DNA of 36,437 nt from Polaromonas sp. GTDB lineage: Bacteria; Pseudomonadota; Gammaproteobacteria; Burkholderiales; Burkholderiaceae_C. The DNA lies in contig JAUXPP010000007.1 in NCBI GenBank assembly GCA_030683705.1, positions 1 through 36,437 of the forward strand, given 5' to 3'. Below are positions 8,002 to 16,953 of this stretch, one piece after another (the first letter of the stretch is position 1; each line of letters starts with the position of its first letter). The position numbers and the translations under genes were made by a program. Below the pieces are notes generated by a model. The model was not told the DNA's origin, searched no databases, and saw only the letters and a list, made by a program, of their open reading frames with translations.

Positions 8002-9068
8002 CACTTTGCCCCGCCAGGGGTCAACTTCCATGCCAGCGCCTCACCCGAACGCAGCGGCTTGAGCTCGGCCTCGCCGAAAGCGTAACTTTCGGGCGGCGTC
8101 CAGCTTGTTTTGCTCAGCGTGATGCTGCCGCTGTTGCGCGGCAGGCCGTAGAAGTCGGCGCCGTTGAAACTCGCAAAACCTTCGAGCTTGTCCAGCGCAC
8201 CGGCAGCGTCGAAGGCCTCGGCATACAGCTCCATCGCCGCATGGGCGGTGTAACAACCGGCGCAACCGGTCGCGTGCTCCTTGAGGTGGGCCGGATGCGG
8301 CGCGCTGTCGGTCCCCAGGAAAAACCGCGGGTTGCCGCCGGTGGCGGCTTGGACCAGCGCCAGCCGGTGTATTTCGCGCTTGAGCACAGGCAGGCAGTAG
8401 TAGTGCGGCCGGATGCCGCCAGTAAAAATCGCGTTGCGGTTGTACAGCAGGTGGTGCGCGGTGATGGTGGCGCCCGTGAACTGGCCGGCGTCACGCACAT
8501 ACTGCGCGGCTTCACGGGTCGTGATGTGTTCGAACACGATCTTCAGTTCCGGAAAATCGCGGCGCAGCGGAATCAGCTGCTGGTCGATGAACACGGCTTC
8601 GCGGTCGAACAGGTCGATATCGGGCGAGGTGACCTCGCCATGCACCAGCAGCAGCAGGCCCTCGCGCTGCATGGCCTCCAGGGTTTTATAAGTCTTGCGC
8701 AGGTCGGTGACGCCGGCGTCGCTGTTGGTGGTGGCGCCGGCGGGATACAGCTTGAGCGCCACCACGCCAGCCTCTTTGGCGCGCTTGATCTCGTCGGGCG
8801 GCAAATTGTCGGTCAGGTACAGCGTCATCAGCGGCTCGAAGGCCACACCGGCCGGCACGGCGGCCTGGATGCGCTCGCGGTAGGCGACGGCCTGCGCCGC
8901 CGTGGTCACCGGCGGACGCAGGTTGGGCATGATGATGGCGCGGCCGAACTGCGCCGCGGTGTGCGGCACGACGGTCGTCAGGGCATCGCCGTCGCGCACA
9001 TGCAAATGCCAGTCGTCGGGCCGGGTCAGCGTCAGGGACAGGGGGGTCGGGGAGGCGGCAGAGGTCAT
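8001..9068 (-). CDS. pyrC: Dihydroorotase, class II (homodimeric PyrC)
   Basis: This 355-residue zinc amidohydrolase interconverts N-carbamoyl-aspartate and dihydroorotate in pyrimidine synthesis. All catalytic positions known for E. coli PyrC can be placed: HLH (His21, His23), the carbamylated lysine in '[11 protein letters not shown]' (Lys105), His142 in 'LVHGEVT', His180 in 'FEHIT' and Asp253 in 'GTDSAPH'. The start ATG at 9068 matches the usual family start; the frame extends to 9119 without added similarity. It is 59 nt downstream of rnk and overlaps the NYN gene by one base. Confidence 0.96.
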   Translation of the reverse strand: MTSAASPTPLSLTLTRPDDWHLHVRDGDALTTVVPHTAAQFGRAIIMPNLRPPVTTAAQAVAYRERIQAAVPAGVAFEPLMTLYLTDNLPPDEIKRAKEAGVVALKLYPAGATTNSDAGVTDLRKTYKTLEAMQREGLLLLVHGEVTSPDIDLFDREAVFIDQQLIPLRRDFPELKIVFEHITTREAAQYVRDAGQFTGATITAHHLLYNRNAIFTGGIRPHYYCLPVLKREIHRLALVQAATGGNPRFFLGTDSAPHPAHLKEHATGCAGCYTAHAAMELYAEAFDAAGALDKLEGFASFNGADFYGLPRNSGSITLSKTSWTPPESYAFGEAELKPLRSGEALAWKLTPGGAK

Positions 9069-9127
9069 GCCCTGAATTGTCGCACCGGCGGCCGCCAGTG
9101 ACCGCCCCTCCCCGCCCACCGGCCCGC

Positions 9128-9544
9128 TTACAGCAGGTAGTCGCCGCTTTGTTCCGGCTGGAACAGGATGTCCACGATTTTTGCCGTCGCGGTGGCCCCG
9201 TCCGGCGTTTGCCAGCGCGCCACGCGGCCTTTTTTCAGGCCCAGCAGGCCCGCGCCTGCCGGCGACAGCACCGAGACAAACCCGGCGTCGGCATCGGCGT
9301 CATGCGGGTAACACACCGTCAGCTTGCGCTGCTGCCCGGTGTGCCCGTCGGCAATCAGGACCTGGGAGTACATGGTGACGACGTTGGCCGGCACCTTGTA
9401 GGGTGAAACCAGTTCGGCGCTGTGGATCAGGTCTTCCACCTGGTCCAGCGTGTCCGCGGGCGGGCCCGGGCGCTGGAGCAGCCTGGTGATGCGGATATGG
9501 TCGAGCTCGGTCAGCAAACGCGCCGGCTGTTGTGAAAAAAACAT
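9128..9544 (-). CDS. rnk: GreA/GreB-fold regulator of nucleoside diphosphate kinase (Rnk-like)
   Basis: The product has 138 residues. An N-terminal helical part ('[13 protein letters not shown]') precedes a C-terminal FKBP-like GreA/GreB domain: '[11 protein letters not shown]', '[29 protein letters not shown]' and '[11 protein letters not shown]'. This matches Rnk, an RNA-polymerase-interacting member that lacks the GreA coiled-coil. The ATG at 9544 is preceded by AGGAG 6 nt upstream; a longer frame from 9574 reads through this ribosome-binding site. It is the first gene of the rnk-pyrC-NYN-DUF3025-htpX run. A GCCCGGC/GCCGGGC hairpin lies in its leader at 9564-9585. Confidence 0.85.
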   Translation of the reverse strand: MFFSQQPARLLTELDHIRITRLLQRPGPPADTLDQVEDLIHSAELVSPYKVPANVVTMYSQVLIADGHTGQQRKLTVCYPHDADADAGFVSVLSPAGAGLLGLKKGRVARWQTPDGATATAKIVDILFQPEQSGDYLL

Positions 9545-9773
9545 GGGAACTCCTGGATCTGACGCCCGGCTCAAGGCTGCCGGGCACGCCGCGCTGAAGG
9601 CGGGGGGCCCGGTGATCCAGAAATGCGCTAAATGGAAATGAAGGAGAGGATCGCCGGGCTCAGGAATGTGCCACCGGCTGATGCGGCCACGCAGCTTCCA
9701 GCAGCGCGTATGCGCATGGCAGGAAGAACGTCAAGGTGGCAGGCATGAGATCGATTGTATGAAAGAAAGACGC
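9545..9773. other. Intergenic region upstream of rnk: leader hairpin and weak small-ORF candidate
   Basis: These 229 bases hold no recognised gene. A 7-bp stem (GCCCGGC 9564-9570 with GCCGGGC 9579-9585) lies in the predicted rnk leader. A 28-codon minus-strand frame (9746 to 9660, 'MPATLTFFLPCAYALLEAAW' at its start) is hydrophobic but has no ribosome-binding site, so I do not call it as a gene. No convincing promoter hexamers were found. Confidence 0.4.
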
Positions 9774-9894
9774 GGCGCGTAGCGAGCGGGATGCAGCGCA
9801 AGGCGCGGGTGTCAGGTCACCGGAACGTACTTGAGGTACGTGAGGATGGCCTGATCGGGACCCGCAACGCCGCGCTGCGCCCGCGCAGTAGCGC
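9774..9894. repeat. ~120-bp imperfect palindrome with central hairpin (REP/ERIC-like)
   Basis: The outer arms can pair imperfectly: 'GCAGCGC' and 'GCGCGGGTGTCAGG' on the left face 'CCTGATCGGGACCCGC' and 'GCGCTGC' on the right. The centre is a perfect ACGTAC/GTACGT stem with loop TTGAG (9825-9841). The element ends exactly at the stop codon of gltL. The fold suggests a mobile palindromic repeat, and it may protect or terminate the glt mRNA. Confidence 0.65.
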
Positions 9895-10632
9895 CTAGTG
9901 GGCCAGGATCTTGTTGAGGAAATCCTTGGTCCGGTCCTGGCGATTCTCCGGGTGCATGAAAAACTCGTCCTTGGAGCAATCCTCGAGGATCTTGCCGCCC
10001 ACGTCCATGAAGATCACGCGGCTGCCCACCTTTTTGGCAAATCCCATCTCGTGGGTAACCACCATCATGGTCATGCCGTCGGTGGCCAGGCCCATCATGC
10101 AGTCGAGCACCTCGCCGACCATCTCCGGGTCCAGCGCCGAGGTCGGCTCGTCGAACAACATGGCAATCGGGTCCATGCTGAGGGCGCGGGCAATCGCCAC
10201 ACGCTGCTGCTGGCCGCCCGAGAGCTGGCCGGGGAATTTGTCCTTGTGCGCCATCAGGCCCACGCGGTCCAGGTACTTCAGGCCGTGGGCCTTGGCTTCG
10301 TCCTGTTTGCGGCCCAGCACCTTGACCTGCGCCAGCGTCAGGTTTTCAGTGACGCTCAGGTGCGGAAACAGCTCGAAGTTCTGGAACACCATGCCGACAC
10401 GCGAGCGCAGCTTGGGCAAATCGGTCTTGGGGTCATGCACGGCCTGGCCGTCGACAAAAATCTCGCCCTTCTGGAAAGGCTCCAGCGCGTTGATGACCTT
10501 GATCAGGGTGGACTTGCCCGAGCCGGACGGCCCGCAAACCACCACCACCTCGCCTTTTTCGATCCTGGTGCTGCAGTTGTTGAGCACCTGGACGGCGCCG
10601 TACCATTTGGATACTTCTTTGAGTTCGATCAT
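9895..10632 (-). CDS. gltL: Glutamate/aspartate ABC importer, ATP-binding protein
   Basis: This 245-residue cytoplasmic ATPase belongs to the polar amino acid importer class. It has Walker A 'GPSGSGKST' (34-42), Q-loop in '[14 protein letters not shown]', signature 'LSGGQQQR' (137-144) and Walker B 'AMLFDEP' (157-163) followed by the D-loop 'SALDPE' and H-loop 'VVTHEM'. It pairs with the GltJ and GltK permeases upstream, 33 nt away. The assignment to glutamate/aspartate rests on the whole-operon match to GltIJKL; related basic or neutral amino acid systems share this ATPase type. Confidence 0.92.
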   Translation of the reverse strand: MIELKEVSKWYGAVQVLNNCSTRIEKGEVVVVCGPSGSGKSTLIKVINALEPFQKGEIFVDGQAVHDPKTDLPKLRSRVGMVFQNFELFPHLSVTENLTLAQVKVLGRKQDEAKAHGLKYLDRVGLMAHKDKFPGQLSGGQQQRVAIARALSMDPIAMLFDEPTSALDPEMVGEVLDCMMGLATDGMTMMVVTHEMGFAKKVGSRVIFMDVGGKILEDCSKDEFFMHPENRQDRTKDFLNKILAH

Positions 10633-10665
10633 TTGATTCTCCGGGGAGCGTGTGCGTTTGTCTGT

Positions 10666-11352
10666 TTAACGGATGATGGCGATCTTGTTCTGCAGCTTCT
10701 TGACGATGTACGACAAGCCAAAACAGATCACGAAATAAACCACGGCGGCCAGCAGGTAGGCCTCTTCCGGCCGCCCGTAAATCTTGCCGGCGGTGGTCAG
10801 GCCCTTGAGCAGGTCGTAGGCGCCGATGGCGTAGACCAGCGAGGTGTCCTGGAACAGGATGATGGTCTGCGTCAGCAGAATCGGCACCATGTTGCGGAAG
10901 GCCTGCGGCAGCACGATCAGGCGCATGTTCTGCGCATAAGTCATGCCCAGCGCGCGCCCGGCATTGACCTGGCCGCGCGAGATCGACTGGATACCGGCGC
11001 GCATGATCTCGCTGAAGTAGGCCGCCTCGAACGCGATGAAGGTGATGATGGCCGAAATTTCTGAACGGTTGTTGGCGCCGCCCGGAATCAGGTCAAAAAA
11101 CGCGGCCGGCATCAGCAGGTAGAACCACAGGATCACCATGACCAGCGGCACCGAACGCATGCCGTTGACGTAGAAGGTTGCGGGAATGGTCAGCAGCTTG
11201 ATGCCCGACAGGCGCATCAGTGCCAGCAGTGTGCCCAGGATGATGCCGCCTATGGTGGCGATCACCGTCAGCTCCACGCTGAAGATGAAGCCTTTCAGCA
11301 CGAACTTGGAGATGATCTCCCAGTTCAGGAAACTCATGTCAAGACCGAACAT
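10666..11352 (-). CDS. gltK: Glutamate/aspartate ABC importer, permease GltK
   Basis: The product has 228 residues and about five membrane segments. It carries the EAA loop for ATPase contact: 'SEIMRAGIQSISRGQVNAG' followed by 'RALGMTYAQNMRLIVLPQAFR'. It belongs to the HisM/GltK family of polar amino acid permeases. I chose the ATG at 11352, preceded by a G-rich ribosome-binding site and 1 nt from the gltJ stop. The ATG at 11337 is an alternative, and the longer frame to 11418 runs inside gltJ. It forms the membrane heterodimer with GltJ. Confidence 0.92.
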   Translation of the reverse strand: MFGLDMSFLNWEIISKFVLKGFIFSVELTVIATIGGIILGTLLALMRLSGIKLLTIPATFYVNGMRSVPLVMVILWFYLLMPAAFFDLIPGGANNRSEISAIITFIAFEAAYFSEIMRAGIQSISRGQVNAGRALGMTYAQNMRLIVLPQAFRNMVPILLTQTIILFQDTSLVYAIGAYDLLKGLTTAGKIYGRPEEAYLLAAVVYFVICFGLSYIVKKLQNKIAIIR

Positions 11353-11353
11353 G

Positions 11354-12076
11354 TCAGTGCCCCCCACCGGTGGCGCCGGCCACGACAAAGCCCGGAATCT
11401 GGACCTTTTTCTCGACAAAAGCCATGACGCGGTTCACCGCAAACGCGGAGATCGCATACAGCACGGTCACGGCCAGGTAAACCTCCACGCCGCGCGAGGT
11501 TTCTTCCTGGGCCTGCATGGCAAACATGGTCAGCTCGGCGATCGATACCGCAAAAGCCACCGATGAGTTTTTCAGCAGGTTCATAGACTCGCTGGTCAGC
11601 GGTGGCAAGATGATGCGAAACGCCATCGGCAGGATCACATAACGGTAGGTCTGCGCCGTGGTGAAGCCCATGGCCATGCCGGCATAACGCTGGCCGCGCG
11701 GCAGGGCCTGCACGCCGGCACGCACCTGCTCGGCAATCCGCGCCGAGGTGAAAAAACCCAGCGCAAACACCACCAGCGCAAAACCCGGCACCTGTTGCAT
11801 GGCCGGGAAAATCTTGGGCACCACGAAGTACCAGATGAAAATCTGGACCAGCAGCGGGATGTTGCGGAACAGCTCGACCCAGACGTTGGCCAGCCGGACC
11901 AGCCAGGGGCTGTTGGGCAGGGTGCGCAGCGTGCCCATCAGGCCGCCCGTCAGGATGGCGACCACCCAGGAACAGCCCGCGACAGCCAGCGTCCAGCCCC
12001 AGGCGTCCATCATCCATTGCAGATAGGTACGGCCGCTGCCGTCGTCATTCAAAAATACTTGCCAGTCCCAGCTCAT
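11354..12076 (-). CDS. gltJ: Glutamate/aspartate ABC importer, permease GltJ
   Basis: The product has 240 residues. The N-terminus 'MSWDWQVFLNDDGSGRTYL' is characteristic of GltJ, followed by membrane segments and the EAA loop 'AEQVRAGVQALPRGQRYAG' with 'YRYVILPMAFR'. I start at the ATG at 12076, with GGAG 5 nt upstream; a GTG at 12082 lies two codons earlier. It is the first permease gene after the gltI terminator. Confidence 0.92.
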   Translation of the reverse strand: MSWDWQVFLNDDGSGRTYLQWMMDAWGWTLAVAGCSWVVAILTGGLMGTLRTLPNSPWLVRLANVWVELFRNIPLLVQIFIWYFVVPKIFPAMQQVPGFALVVFALGFFTSARIAEQVRAGVQALPRGQRYAGMAMGFTTAQTYRYVILPMAFRIILPPLTSESMNLLKNSSVAFAVSIAELTMFAMQAQEETSRGVEVYLAVTVLYAISAFAVNRVMAFVEKKVQIPGFVVAGATGGGH

Positions 12077-12123
12077 GGTCACTCCGCCAAAAATAGGTGC
12101 GCTTCGATCTGTTGTTGTCTGCG

Positions 12124-12168
12124 CTTAAAAAACAAACCCCGCCAGAACTGTCGCAGACGGGGTTTGTG
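12124..12168 (-). terminator. Intrinsic terminator/attenuator between gltI and gltJ
   Basis: On the minus strand a 10-bp stem (ACAAACCCCG 12132-12141 with CGGGGTTTGT 12159-12168) is followed by a run of T residues (12125-12131 region reads A-rich on the plus strand). Partial read-through would give more binding protein than permease, a common arrangement in such operons. Confidence 0.8.
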
Positions 12169-12185
12169 TTCAGCTCAGGCCGGAA

Positions 12186-13085
12186 TTACTTCTTGGCGTA
12201 ATCTTCCATTGGCTTGTCGTTGGGGTTGGCCCAGGCGGCCTTGGTGCTTTCGCTGACCGGCAGGCCGACGCGGCTGTTTTTCGGGGGAATCGGCTGCATG
12301 AACCACTTGTCCCAGACCTTGGCCATGTCGCCGGACTTGATCATGCCGGTGATGGTGTCGGTACCGATTTTCTTCAGCGCGGCATCGTCCTTGCGGATCA
12401 TGATGGCGATGGGCTCGACGCTCAGAACTTCACCGACGATGCGGAAATCGGCCGGGTTCTTGGAGGTGGCGATGTTGCCGGCCAGGATCGCGCCGTCCAT
12501 CACGAAGGCGTCAGCACGGCCGGACTCGAGCAGCAAAAAGCTGTCGGAGTGGTCCTTGCCGAAGATTTCCTTGAAGTCGATGCCGCCGGCGCGTTCGTTC
12601 TTGCGCAGGGTCTGCACCGAGGTCGTGCCGGTGGTGGTGGCGACGTTTTTGCCGTTGAGCTGGGCGATCGAGGTGATGCCGGAGTTGGCCTTCACGGCGA
12701 TACGCACTTCTTCCACAAAGGTGGTGGGCAGGAAAGACACGTCTTTCAGGCGCGTGGCGTTGTTGGTGGTCGAGCCGCACTCGATGTCCACCGTGCCGTT
12801 TTGCACCAGGGGAATGCGGTTTTGCGAGGTCACCGGCAGGTATTTGACTTCCAGCTTGCGGCCGACGGCTTTTTCGACGTCGGCGATCACGCGCTGGCAG
12901 ATCTCGACGTGGTAGCCGGCGTATTTGCCGTCACCCAGGGTGTAGGACAGGGCGCCCGACGAGTCGCGAACACCCATGGTGATCACGCCGGAAGCCTTGA
13001 CTTTGGCCAGCGTATCGTTGGCCTGGGCAAAAACGCCGGAGGTGGTCAGTACGGCAATTGCCAGTGCGGCGAGTTTGAGTTTCAT
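12186..13085 (-). CDS. gltI: Glutamate/aspartate ABC importer, periplasmic binding protein
   Basis: This 299-residue protein has a signal peptide (about 1-22, 'MKLKLAALAIAVLTTSGVFA') and a type II solute-binding fold typical of GltI/DEBP: 'SGVITMGVRDSSGALSY', 'KYLPVTSQNRIPLVQNGTVDIECGSTTNN' and 'DAFVMDGAILAG'. It captures glutamate/aspartate in the periplasm and delivers it to GltJK. AAGGAA precedes the ATG. It heads the gltIJKL operon and is set off from the permeases by the terminator at 12124-12168. Confidence 0.94.
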   Translation of the reverse strand: MKLKLAALAIAVLTTSGVFAQANDTLAKVKASGVITMGVRDSSGALSYTLGDGKYAGYHVEICQRVIADVEKAVGRKLEVKYLPVTSQNRIPLVQNGTVDIECGSTTNNATRLKDVSFLPTTFVEEVRIAVKANSGITSIAQLNGKNVATTTGTTSVQTLRKNERAGGIDFKEIFGKDHSDSFLLLESGRADAFVMDGAILAGNIATSKNPADFRIVGEVLSVEPIAIMIRKDDAALKKIGTDTITGMIKSGDMAKVWDKWFMQPIPPKNSRVGLPVSESTKAAWANPNDKPMEDYAKK

Positions 13086-13517
13086 GGAATTTCCTTACGT
13101 TGATGAAATTGTTAATGACGCCATTCTAAGGAGCCGGTCATGGGCCCATGCCCAAGGTTTACCCCAGCCCCTAATGCGCCAGCCGCTGGACGGGTATGTC
13201 CACAAACGCGCCGGATGATCCCAGCGCCGACAGCGAGCAGGTAAAGCCGCAACGCACGAAGGCAAAGTGTTGATCCAGCAAAAGCAGTCCCCAAGATAGT
13301 GCCCGCGTTCAAAACGGCAGAACAGAGTTGTCTAGCTAAGCAGCCTTTGTGCCAACCCTTGGCAGAATCTGGCCCGGCTGCATCGCAGAACGTCCCGGAC
13401 TGTAAATTTGCGCGCCGCCAAAAGCCAATGCCGATAACTCGCAGCTTCATGCATTTAATTTATAAGGGCTCAGGGTTACCACCTAGAGCCCCCCTGTTTC
13501 ACCGCGCTCGACGCGCG
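13086..13517. other. Intergenic region between the LysR gene and gltI
   Basis: This 432-base stretch should hold the gltI promoter on the minus strand. A TAGAAT -10-like hexamer lies at 13123-13128, but no -35 with good spacing was found. A perfect palindrome CATGGGCCCATG is at 13139-13150. A hairpin GGGCTC...GAGCCC at 13466-13491 just after the LysR gene could end its transcript, although it lacks a clear T-run. Reading frames here look non-coding. Confidence 0.5.
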
Positions 13518-14468
13518 TCAGGCAGAGGGTCCCCGGGGTTTCCCCGCCGGCTTGGGCGAAGCCTGGCTTTCCAGATACGCCCAGAGCGCCTGCGCCGGGC
13601 TTTTGGCCGCGGCCTTGGTGGTCGGCCGCTCGCGGTAGACGCGCAAATCCATGGTCATCTCCAGCCCCGGACCGGCGCTGACCAGCTTTTTCACGCGCAA
13701 CTCCTTCTTGACCGCGCTGAAGGGCAGAAAGGCAATGCCGTGGCCCTCGAGCGCCATGGCCTTCAGGCCTTCGGCCATGTCGGTTTCATACACGCGGTCG
13801 AGGTGGATGGCGGTGCTGGACTGCTTGAGGATCAGGTCCACCACACGGCCGAGGTAAGCGCCGGACGCATAACCCAGGTAGGGCAGCGGCTGGCCGGCAC
13901 GTCCCGGCAGGCGGTACAGCGGCGCGCCGTCGGCATCGGCTTTCACGAAAGGCGCCAGCACTTCCTGGCCCAGGCTGATCATCTCGTAGCGGTCGGCATC
14001 GAGCTGGAAGGGCTGCGAATCGTGGTGGTAGGCGATCAGCAAATCGCAACTGCCCTCGACCAGGCGCAGCACCGCGTCATGCACATTGAGGGCAATCAGC
14101 CGGCTCTTGATGGGACCGAACTTCTCGCGCAGGCTGCTGACCCAGGCCGGAAAAAAGGTGAAGGCCAGCGAATGCGGCACGGCAAACTCGATCACGTCCT
14201 GCCCGGCCGAATTGTGGCCGCGCAGCATGGCGCGGGTCGACTGCAGGCCCTGCAGCATCTCCAGCGACTGGGTGTACAGGGTTTCACCGGCCGGTGTCAG
14301 CCGTGTCGGGTAGGAACTGCGGTCCACCAGGTCGGTGCCGGCCCAGGCTTCCAGCGCCTGGATGCGCCGTGAAAAAGCCGGCTGCGTCACATGACGCAGC
14401 GTCGCCGAACGGCTGAAGCTGCGGGTTTCAGCAAGACTGACGAAATCTTCCAGCCATTTGGTTTCCAT
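13518..14468 (-). CDS. LysR family transcriptional regulator (HypT/YjiE-like)
   Basis: This 316-residue regulator begins 'METKWLEDFVSLAETRSFSRSA', followed by 'VTQPAFSRRIQALE'. This N-terminal helix-turn-helix is the pattern seen in the HypT (YjiE) branch of LysR proteins. The effector-binding domain runs from about 90 to 295. The last ~20 residues are a proline/lysine-rich tail. HypT in E. coli responds to hypochlorite by methionine oxidation, but whether this homologue shares that role is unknown. It lies upstream of gltI in the same direction, separated by 432 nt, so a link to glutamate transport is possible but unproven. Confidence 0.88.
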   Translation of the reverse strand: METKWLEDFVSLAETRSFSRSATLRHVTQPAFSRRIQALEAWAGTDLVDRSSYPTRLTPAGETLYTQSLEMLQGLQSTRAMLRGHNSAGQDVIEFAVPHSLAFTFFPAWVSSLREKFGPIKSRLIALNVHDAVLRLVEGSCDLLIAYHHDSQPFQLDADRYEMISLGQEVLAPFVKADADGAPLYRLPGRAGQPLPYLGYASGAYLGRVVDLILKQSSTAIHLDRVYETDMAEGLKAMALEGHGIAFLPFSAVKKELRVKKLVSAGPGLEMTMDLRVYRERPTTKAAAKSPAQALWAYLESQASPKPAGKPRGPSA

Positions 14469-14552
14469 GCTTTTTATTATGCGAGTGCGCAGCGCGCTTG
14501 TATCTACGGGAATCCCTCATGCAGGCCCGGCGACCGTCGGCCAGACCAGAAC

Positions 14553-14602
14553 GCTATCAAATCAATAGCTGGTTGCGCAGGTCCACCAAGGGCTGGAAGG
14601 CC
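14553..14602 (+). repeat. Dispersed ~50-bp repeat, copy 3
   Basis: This is the best-formed copy: GCTATCAAATCAATAGC, then GGTTGCGCAGGTCC, then GGGCTGGAAGGCC. It lies in the 148-nt gap between the LysR gene and the stop of the ABC exporter gene. Confidence 0.85.
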
Positions 14603-14616
14603 AACGCACCCACAAC

Positions 14617-16464
14617 TTATTCGGAACTCTGCTGCAGCGCCCACATGGACGCATAACGCCCGCCCAGCGCCAGCAAGGCCGCGTGGGTGCCGCGCTCGAT
14701 GATCTGGCCGGCTTCCATCACCAGGATTTCATGCGCATCGACCACGGTGGACAGGCGGTGCGCCACCACCAGCGTGGTCTTGTTTTCGGCGATGCTGCGC
14801 AGTTCGGCCTGGATCGCGCGCTCATTGGCCGAATCCAGCGCCGAGGTGGCTTCGTCAAAAATCATCAGGGGCGGGTTTTTCAGCAGGGTGCGCGCGATCG
14901 CCACGCGTTGCTTCTCGCCACCGGACAGCTTCAGTCCGCGCTCGCCGACCATGGTGGCGTAGCCGGCCGGCGTCGAGGCGATGAAGTCGTGGATGCGGGC
15001 GGCACGCGCGGCTTCTTCCACCTGGGCGCGGCTGGCGCCGGGCTGGCCGTAGGCGATGTTGTATTCCACCGTGTCGTTGAACAGCACGGTGTCCTGCGGC
15101 ACGATGCCGATGGCCTGGCGCAGGCTGGACTGCGTCACCTCGCGGATGTCCTGACCGGCGATGGTGATACGGCCCCCCGCCACCGAAGGGCTGCCCGGAA
15201 TGCCCACATCGTAGAAACGGAACAGCAGGCGCGCCAGCGTGGACTTGCCTGCGCCCGAAGAGCCGACCACGGCGACGGTCTTGCCCGGCGGGATCCCGAA
15301 GCTGATGTTGTGCAGGATGGGCCGCGACGCCTCGTAGGCGAAGCTGACGTTTTCAAAACGCACTTCCGGCGAGGCCTGCAAGACAAGCGCCGGCGCACCG
15401 GGCCGGTCGGCGATCTCGCGCTCCCTTTCCATCAGGTTGAACATCTTGGACAGGTCGGTCAGGCTTTGCTTGATCTCGCGGTAGAGCACGCCCAGGAAAC
15501 CCAGCGGGATGTAAAGCTGGATCATGAAGGCATTGACCATGACCAGGTCGCCCAGCGTCATGCGGCCATCGACCACGCCCTGGGTCGCGCGCCAGAGCAT
15601 GGCCACCAGGCCGGTCGCGATGATCAGTTGCTGGCCGGTGTTGAGCAGGCTCAGCGTGGTCTGGCTCTTGACGGCCGCGGCGCGGTAACGCTTGAGGTTC
15701 TCGTCGTAACGCCTGGCCTCGAACTCTTCGTTGTTGAAGTACTTGACCGTCTCGTAATTGAGCAGCGAGTCGATGGCGCGGCTGTGCGCCGAGGAATCGA
15801 GCTCGTTCATCTCCTTGCGGAACTTGGTGCGCCACTCGGTCACCGTCACGGTGAAGGTGATGTAGAACACCAGCGCGATGATGGTGATGCCGGCGAACCA
15901 GACGTCGAACTTGACCGCGAGCAGGGTGAGCACCAGCGTGACTTCGATCAGCGTCGGAATGATGCTGTACAGCGAATAGGAGATCAGCGAATGCACGCCG
16001 CGCGTGCCGCGCTCGATGTCGCGCGTCATGCCGCCGGTCTGGCGCTCCAGGTGAAAACGCAGGCTCAGCGCGTGCAGGTGACGGAACACCTCGAGCGAAA
16101 TGCGCCGCGCCGCACCTTCGGTGGCCTTGGCGAAGACCAGTTCGCGCAACTCGGTGAACAGCGAGGTCGACAGCCTGAGCAGGCCGTAACCCACCAGCAG
16201 TGCGGCCGGCACCACCAGCACGGCCTGCACGTCGCCGGGCTTGAAGCTCATGGCATCGACCAGGTTCTTCAGCAGCAGCGGAACGCCGACATTGGCCACC
16301 TTGGCGCCCACCATGAAGGTCAGCGCCGCCAGCACCCGCCATTTGTAGTCCCACAGATAGGGAAACAGGCGCTTGAGCGTGGCCCAGTCAGAGCGGTTGA
16401 TATCGGGGGGCGGGGTGGCGCCGGGCGCGGTCGGCGCTTCGGCGGTGGTGGCATGGGAGCGCAT
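14617..16464 (-). CDS. ATM1/HMT1-type ABC exporter (fused permease-ATPase)
   Basis: The 615-residue half-transporter has six predicted membrane helices (about 40-330) and a C-terminal ATPase with Walker A 'GSSGAGKST' (401-409), signature 'LSGGEKQR' and Walker B 'LMIFDEATSALD'. The segment 'DSLLNYETVKYFNNEEFEARRY' (232-253) is the hallmark of the ATM1/ABCB7/HMT1 subfamily, which exports glutathione conjugates, persulfide or metal-glutathione complexes. The start ATG at 16464 removes 25 upstream residues of the longer frame that read into the divergent promoter region. The gene is divergent from the thioesterase gene with 48 nt between. Confidence 0.9.
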   Translation of the reverse strand: MRSHATTAEAPTAPGATPPPDINRSDWATLKRLFPYLWDYKWRVLAALTFMVGAKVANVGVPLLLKNLVDAMSFKPGDVQAVLVVPAALLVGYGLLRLSTSLFTELRELVFAKATEGAARRISLEVFRHLHALSLRFHLERQTGGMTRDIERGTRGVHSLISYSLYSIIPTLIEVTLVLTLLAVKFDVWFAGITIIALVFYITFTVTVTEWRTKFRKEMNELDSSAHSRAIDSLLNYETVKYFNNEEFEARRYDENLKRYRAAAVKSQTTLSLLNTGQQLIIATGLVAMLWRATQGVVDGRMTLGDLVMVNAFMIQLYIPLGFLGVLYREIKQSLTDLSKMFNLMEREREIADRPGAPALVLQASPEVRFENVSFAYEASRPILHNISFGIPPGKTVAVVGSSGAGKSTLARLLFRFYDVGIPGSPSVAGGRITIAGQDIREVTQSSLRQAIGIVPQDTVLFNDTVEYNIAYGQPGASRAQVEEAARAARIHDFIASTPAGYATMVGERGLKLSGGEKQRVAIARTLLKNPPLMIFDEATSALDSANERAIQAELRSIAENKTTLVVAHRLSTVVDAHEILVMEAGQIIERGTHAALLALGGRYASMWALQQSSE

Positions 16465-16512
16465 CGGAGACAATTGTCCTGTTGTTTTAATTTTCCACCA
16501 CCGATTGTGCCT

Positions 16513-16953
16513 ATGTCCATCGAATCCAGCCTTCCCCATGACCCCTTGAGCGTCAAGCTGCCGCTGGACAAGGAGCTGGTGCTCAAGGTCATCCCCATGC
16601 CGGCGGACTGCAACGCCAATGGCGACATCTTCGGCGGCTGGGTCATGGCGCAGGTCGACCTGGCCGGCTCGGTGATCCCGGCGCGTTACGCCGAAGGCCG
16701 CATGGCCACGGTGGCGGTCAATGAGTTCATCTTCAAGCAGCCCGTGCGTGTCGGCGACATCCTGTCCTTCTATTCGGAACTCACGCGCATAGGCCGGACC
16801 TCGATGACGGTGAAGGTCGAGGTGTATGCCGAGCGTTTCCGCTCCCAGGGCCGCTACATCAAGGTCACAGAGGCCAGCGTGACTTACGTGGCCATCGACG
16901 ACGCCGGCCAGCCGCGGCCGGTGCCGCCGTCGTCGCTGCCGCGTCCGCTATAA
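16513..16953 (+). CDS. Acyl-CoA thioesterase, YciA-like hotdog protein
   Basis: The product has 146 residues and is a single hotdog domain with the YciA/acyl-CoA hydrolase signature 'NANGDIFGGWVMAQVDLAG' (about 34-52) and 'EFIFKQPVRVGDILSFYSEL'. YciA-type enzymes hydrolyse a broad range of acyl-CoA esters. A long plus-strand frame extends to 14683 but covers the antisense of the ABC exporter, so the ATG at 16513 is chosen. The stop codon TAA (16951-16953) lies inside a copy of the dispersed repeat, so the C-terminus is defined by the repeat. Confidence 0.9.
   Translation: MSIESSLPHDPLSVKLPLDKELVLKVIPMPADCNANGDIFGGWVMAQVDLAGSVIPARYAEGRMATVAVNEFIFKQPVRVGDILSFYSELTRIGRTSMTVKVEVYAERFRSQGRYIKVTEASVTYVAIDDAGQPRPVPPSSLPRPL

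Noticed and set aside
13112..13450. 112-residue minus-strand frame between the LysR gene and gltI
   Set aside because: No domain, no ribosome-binding site and an unusual composition; it overlaps the expected gltI promoter.
14683..16512. Long plus-strand extension of the thioesterase frame
   Set aside because: It is antisense to the ATM1-type exporter and has no family signal; the thioesterase starts at 16513.
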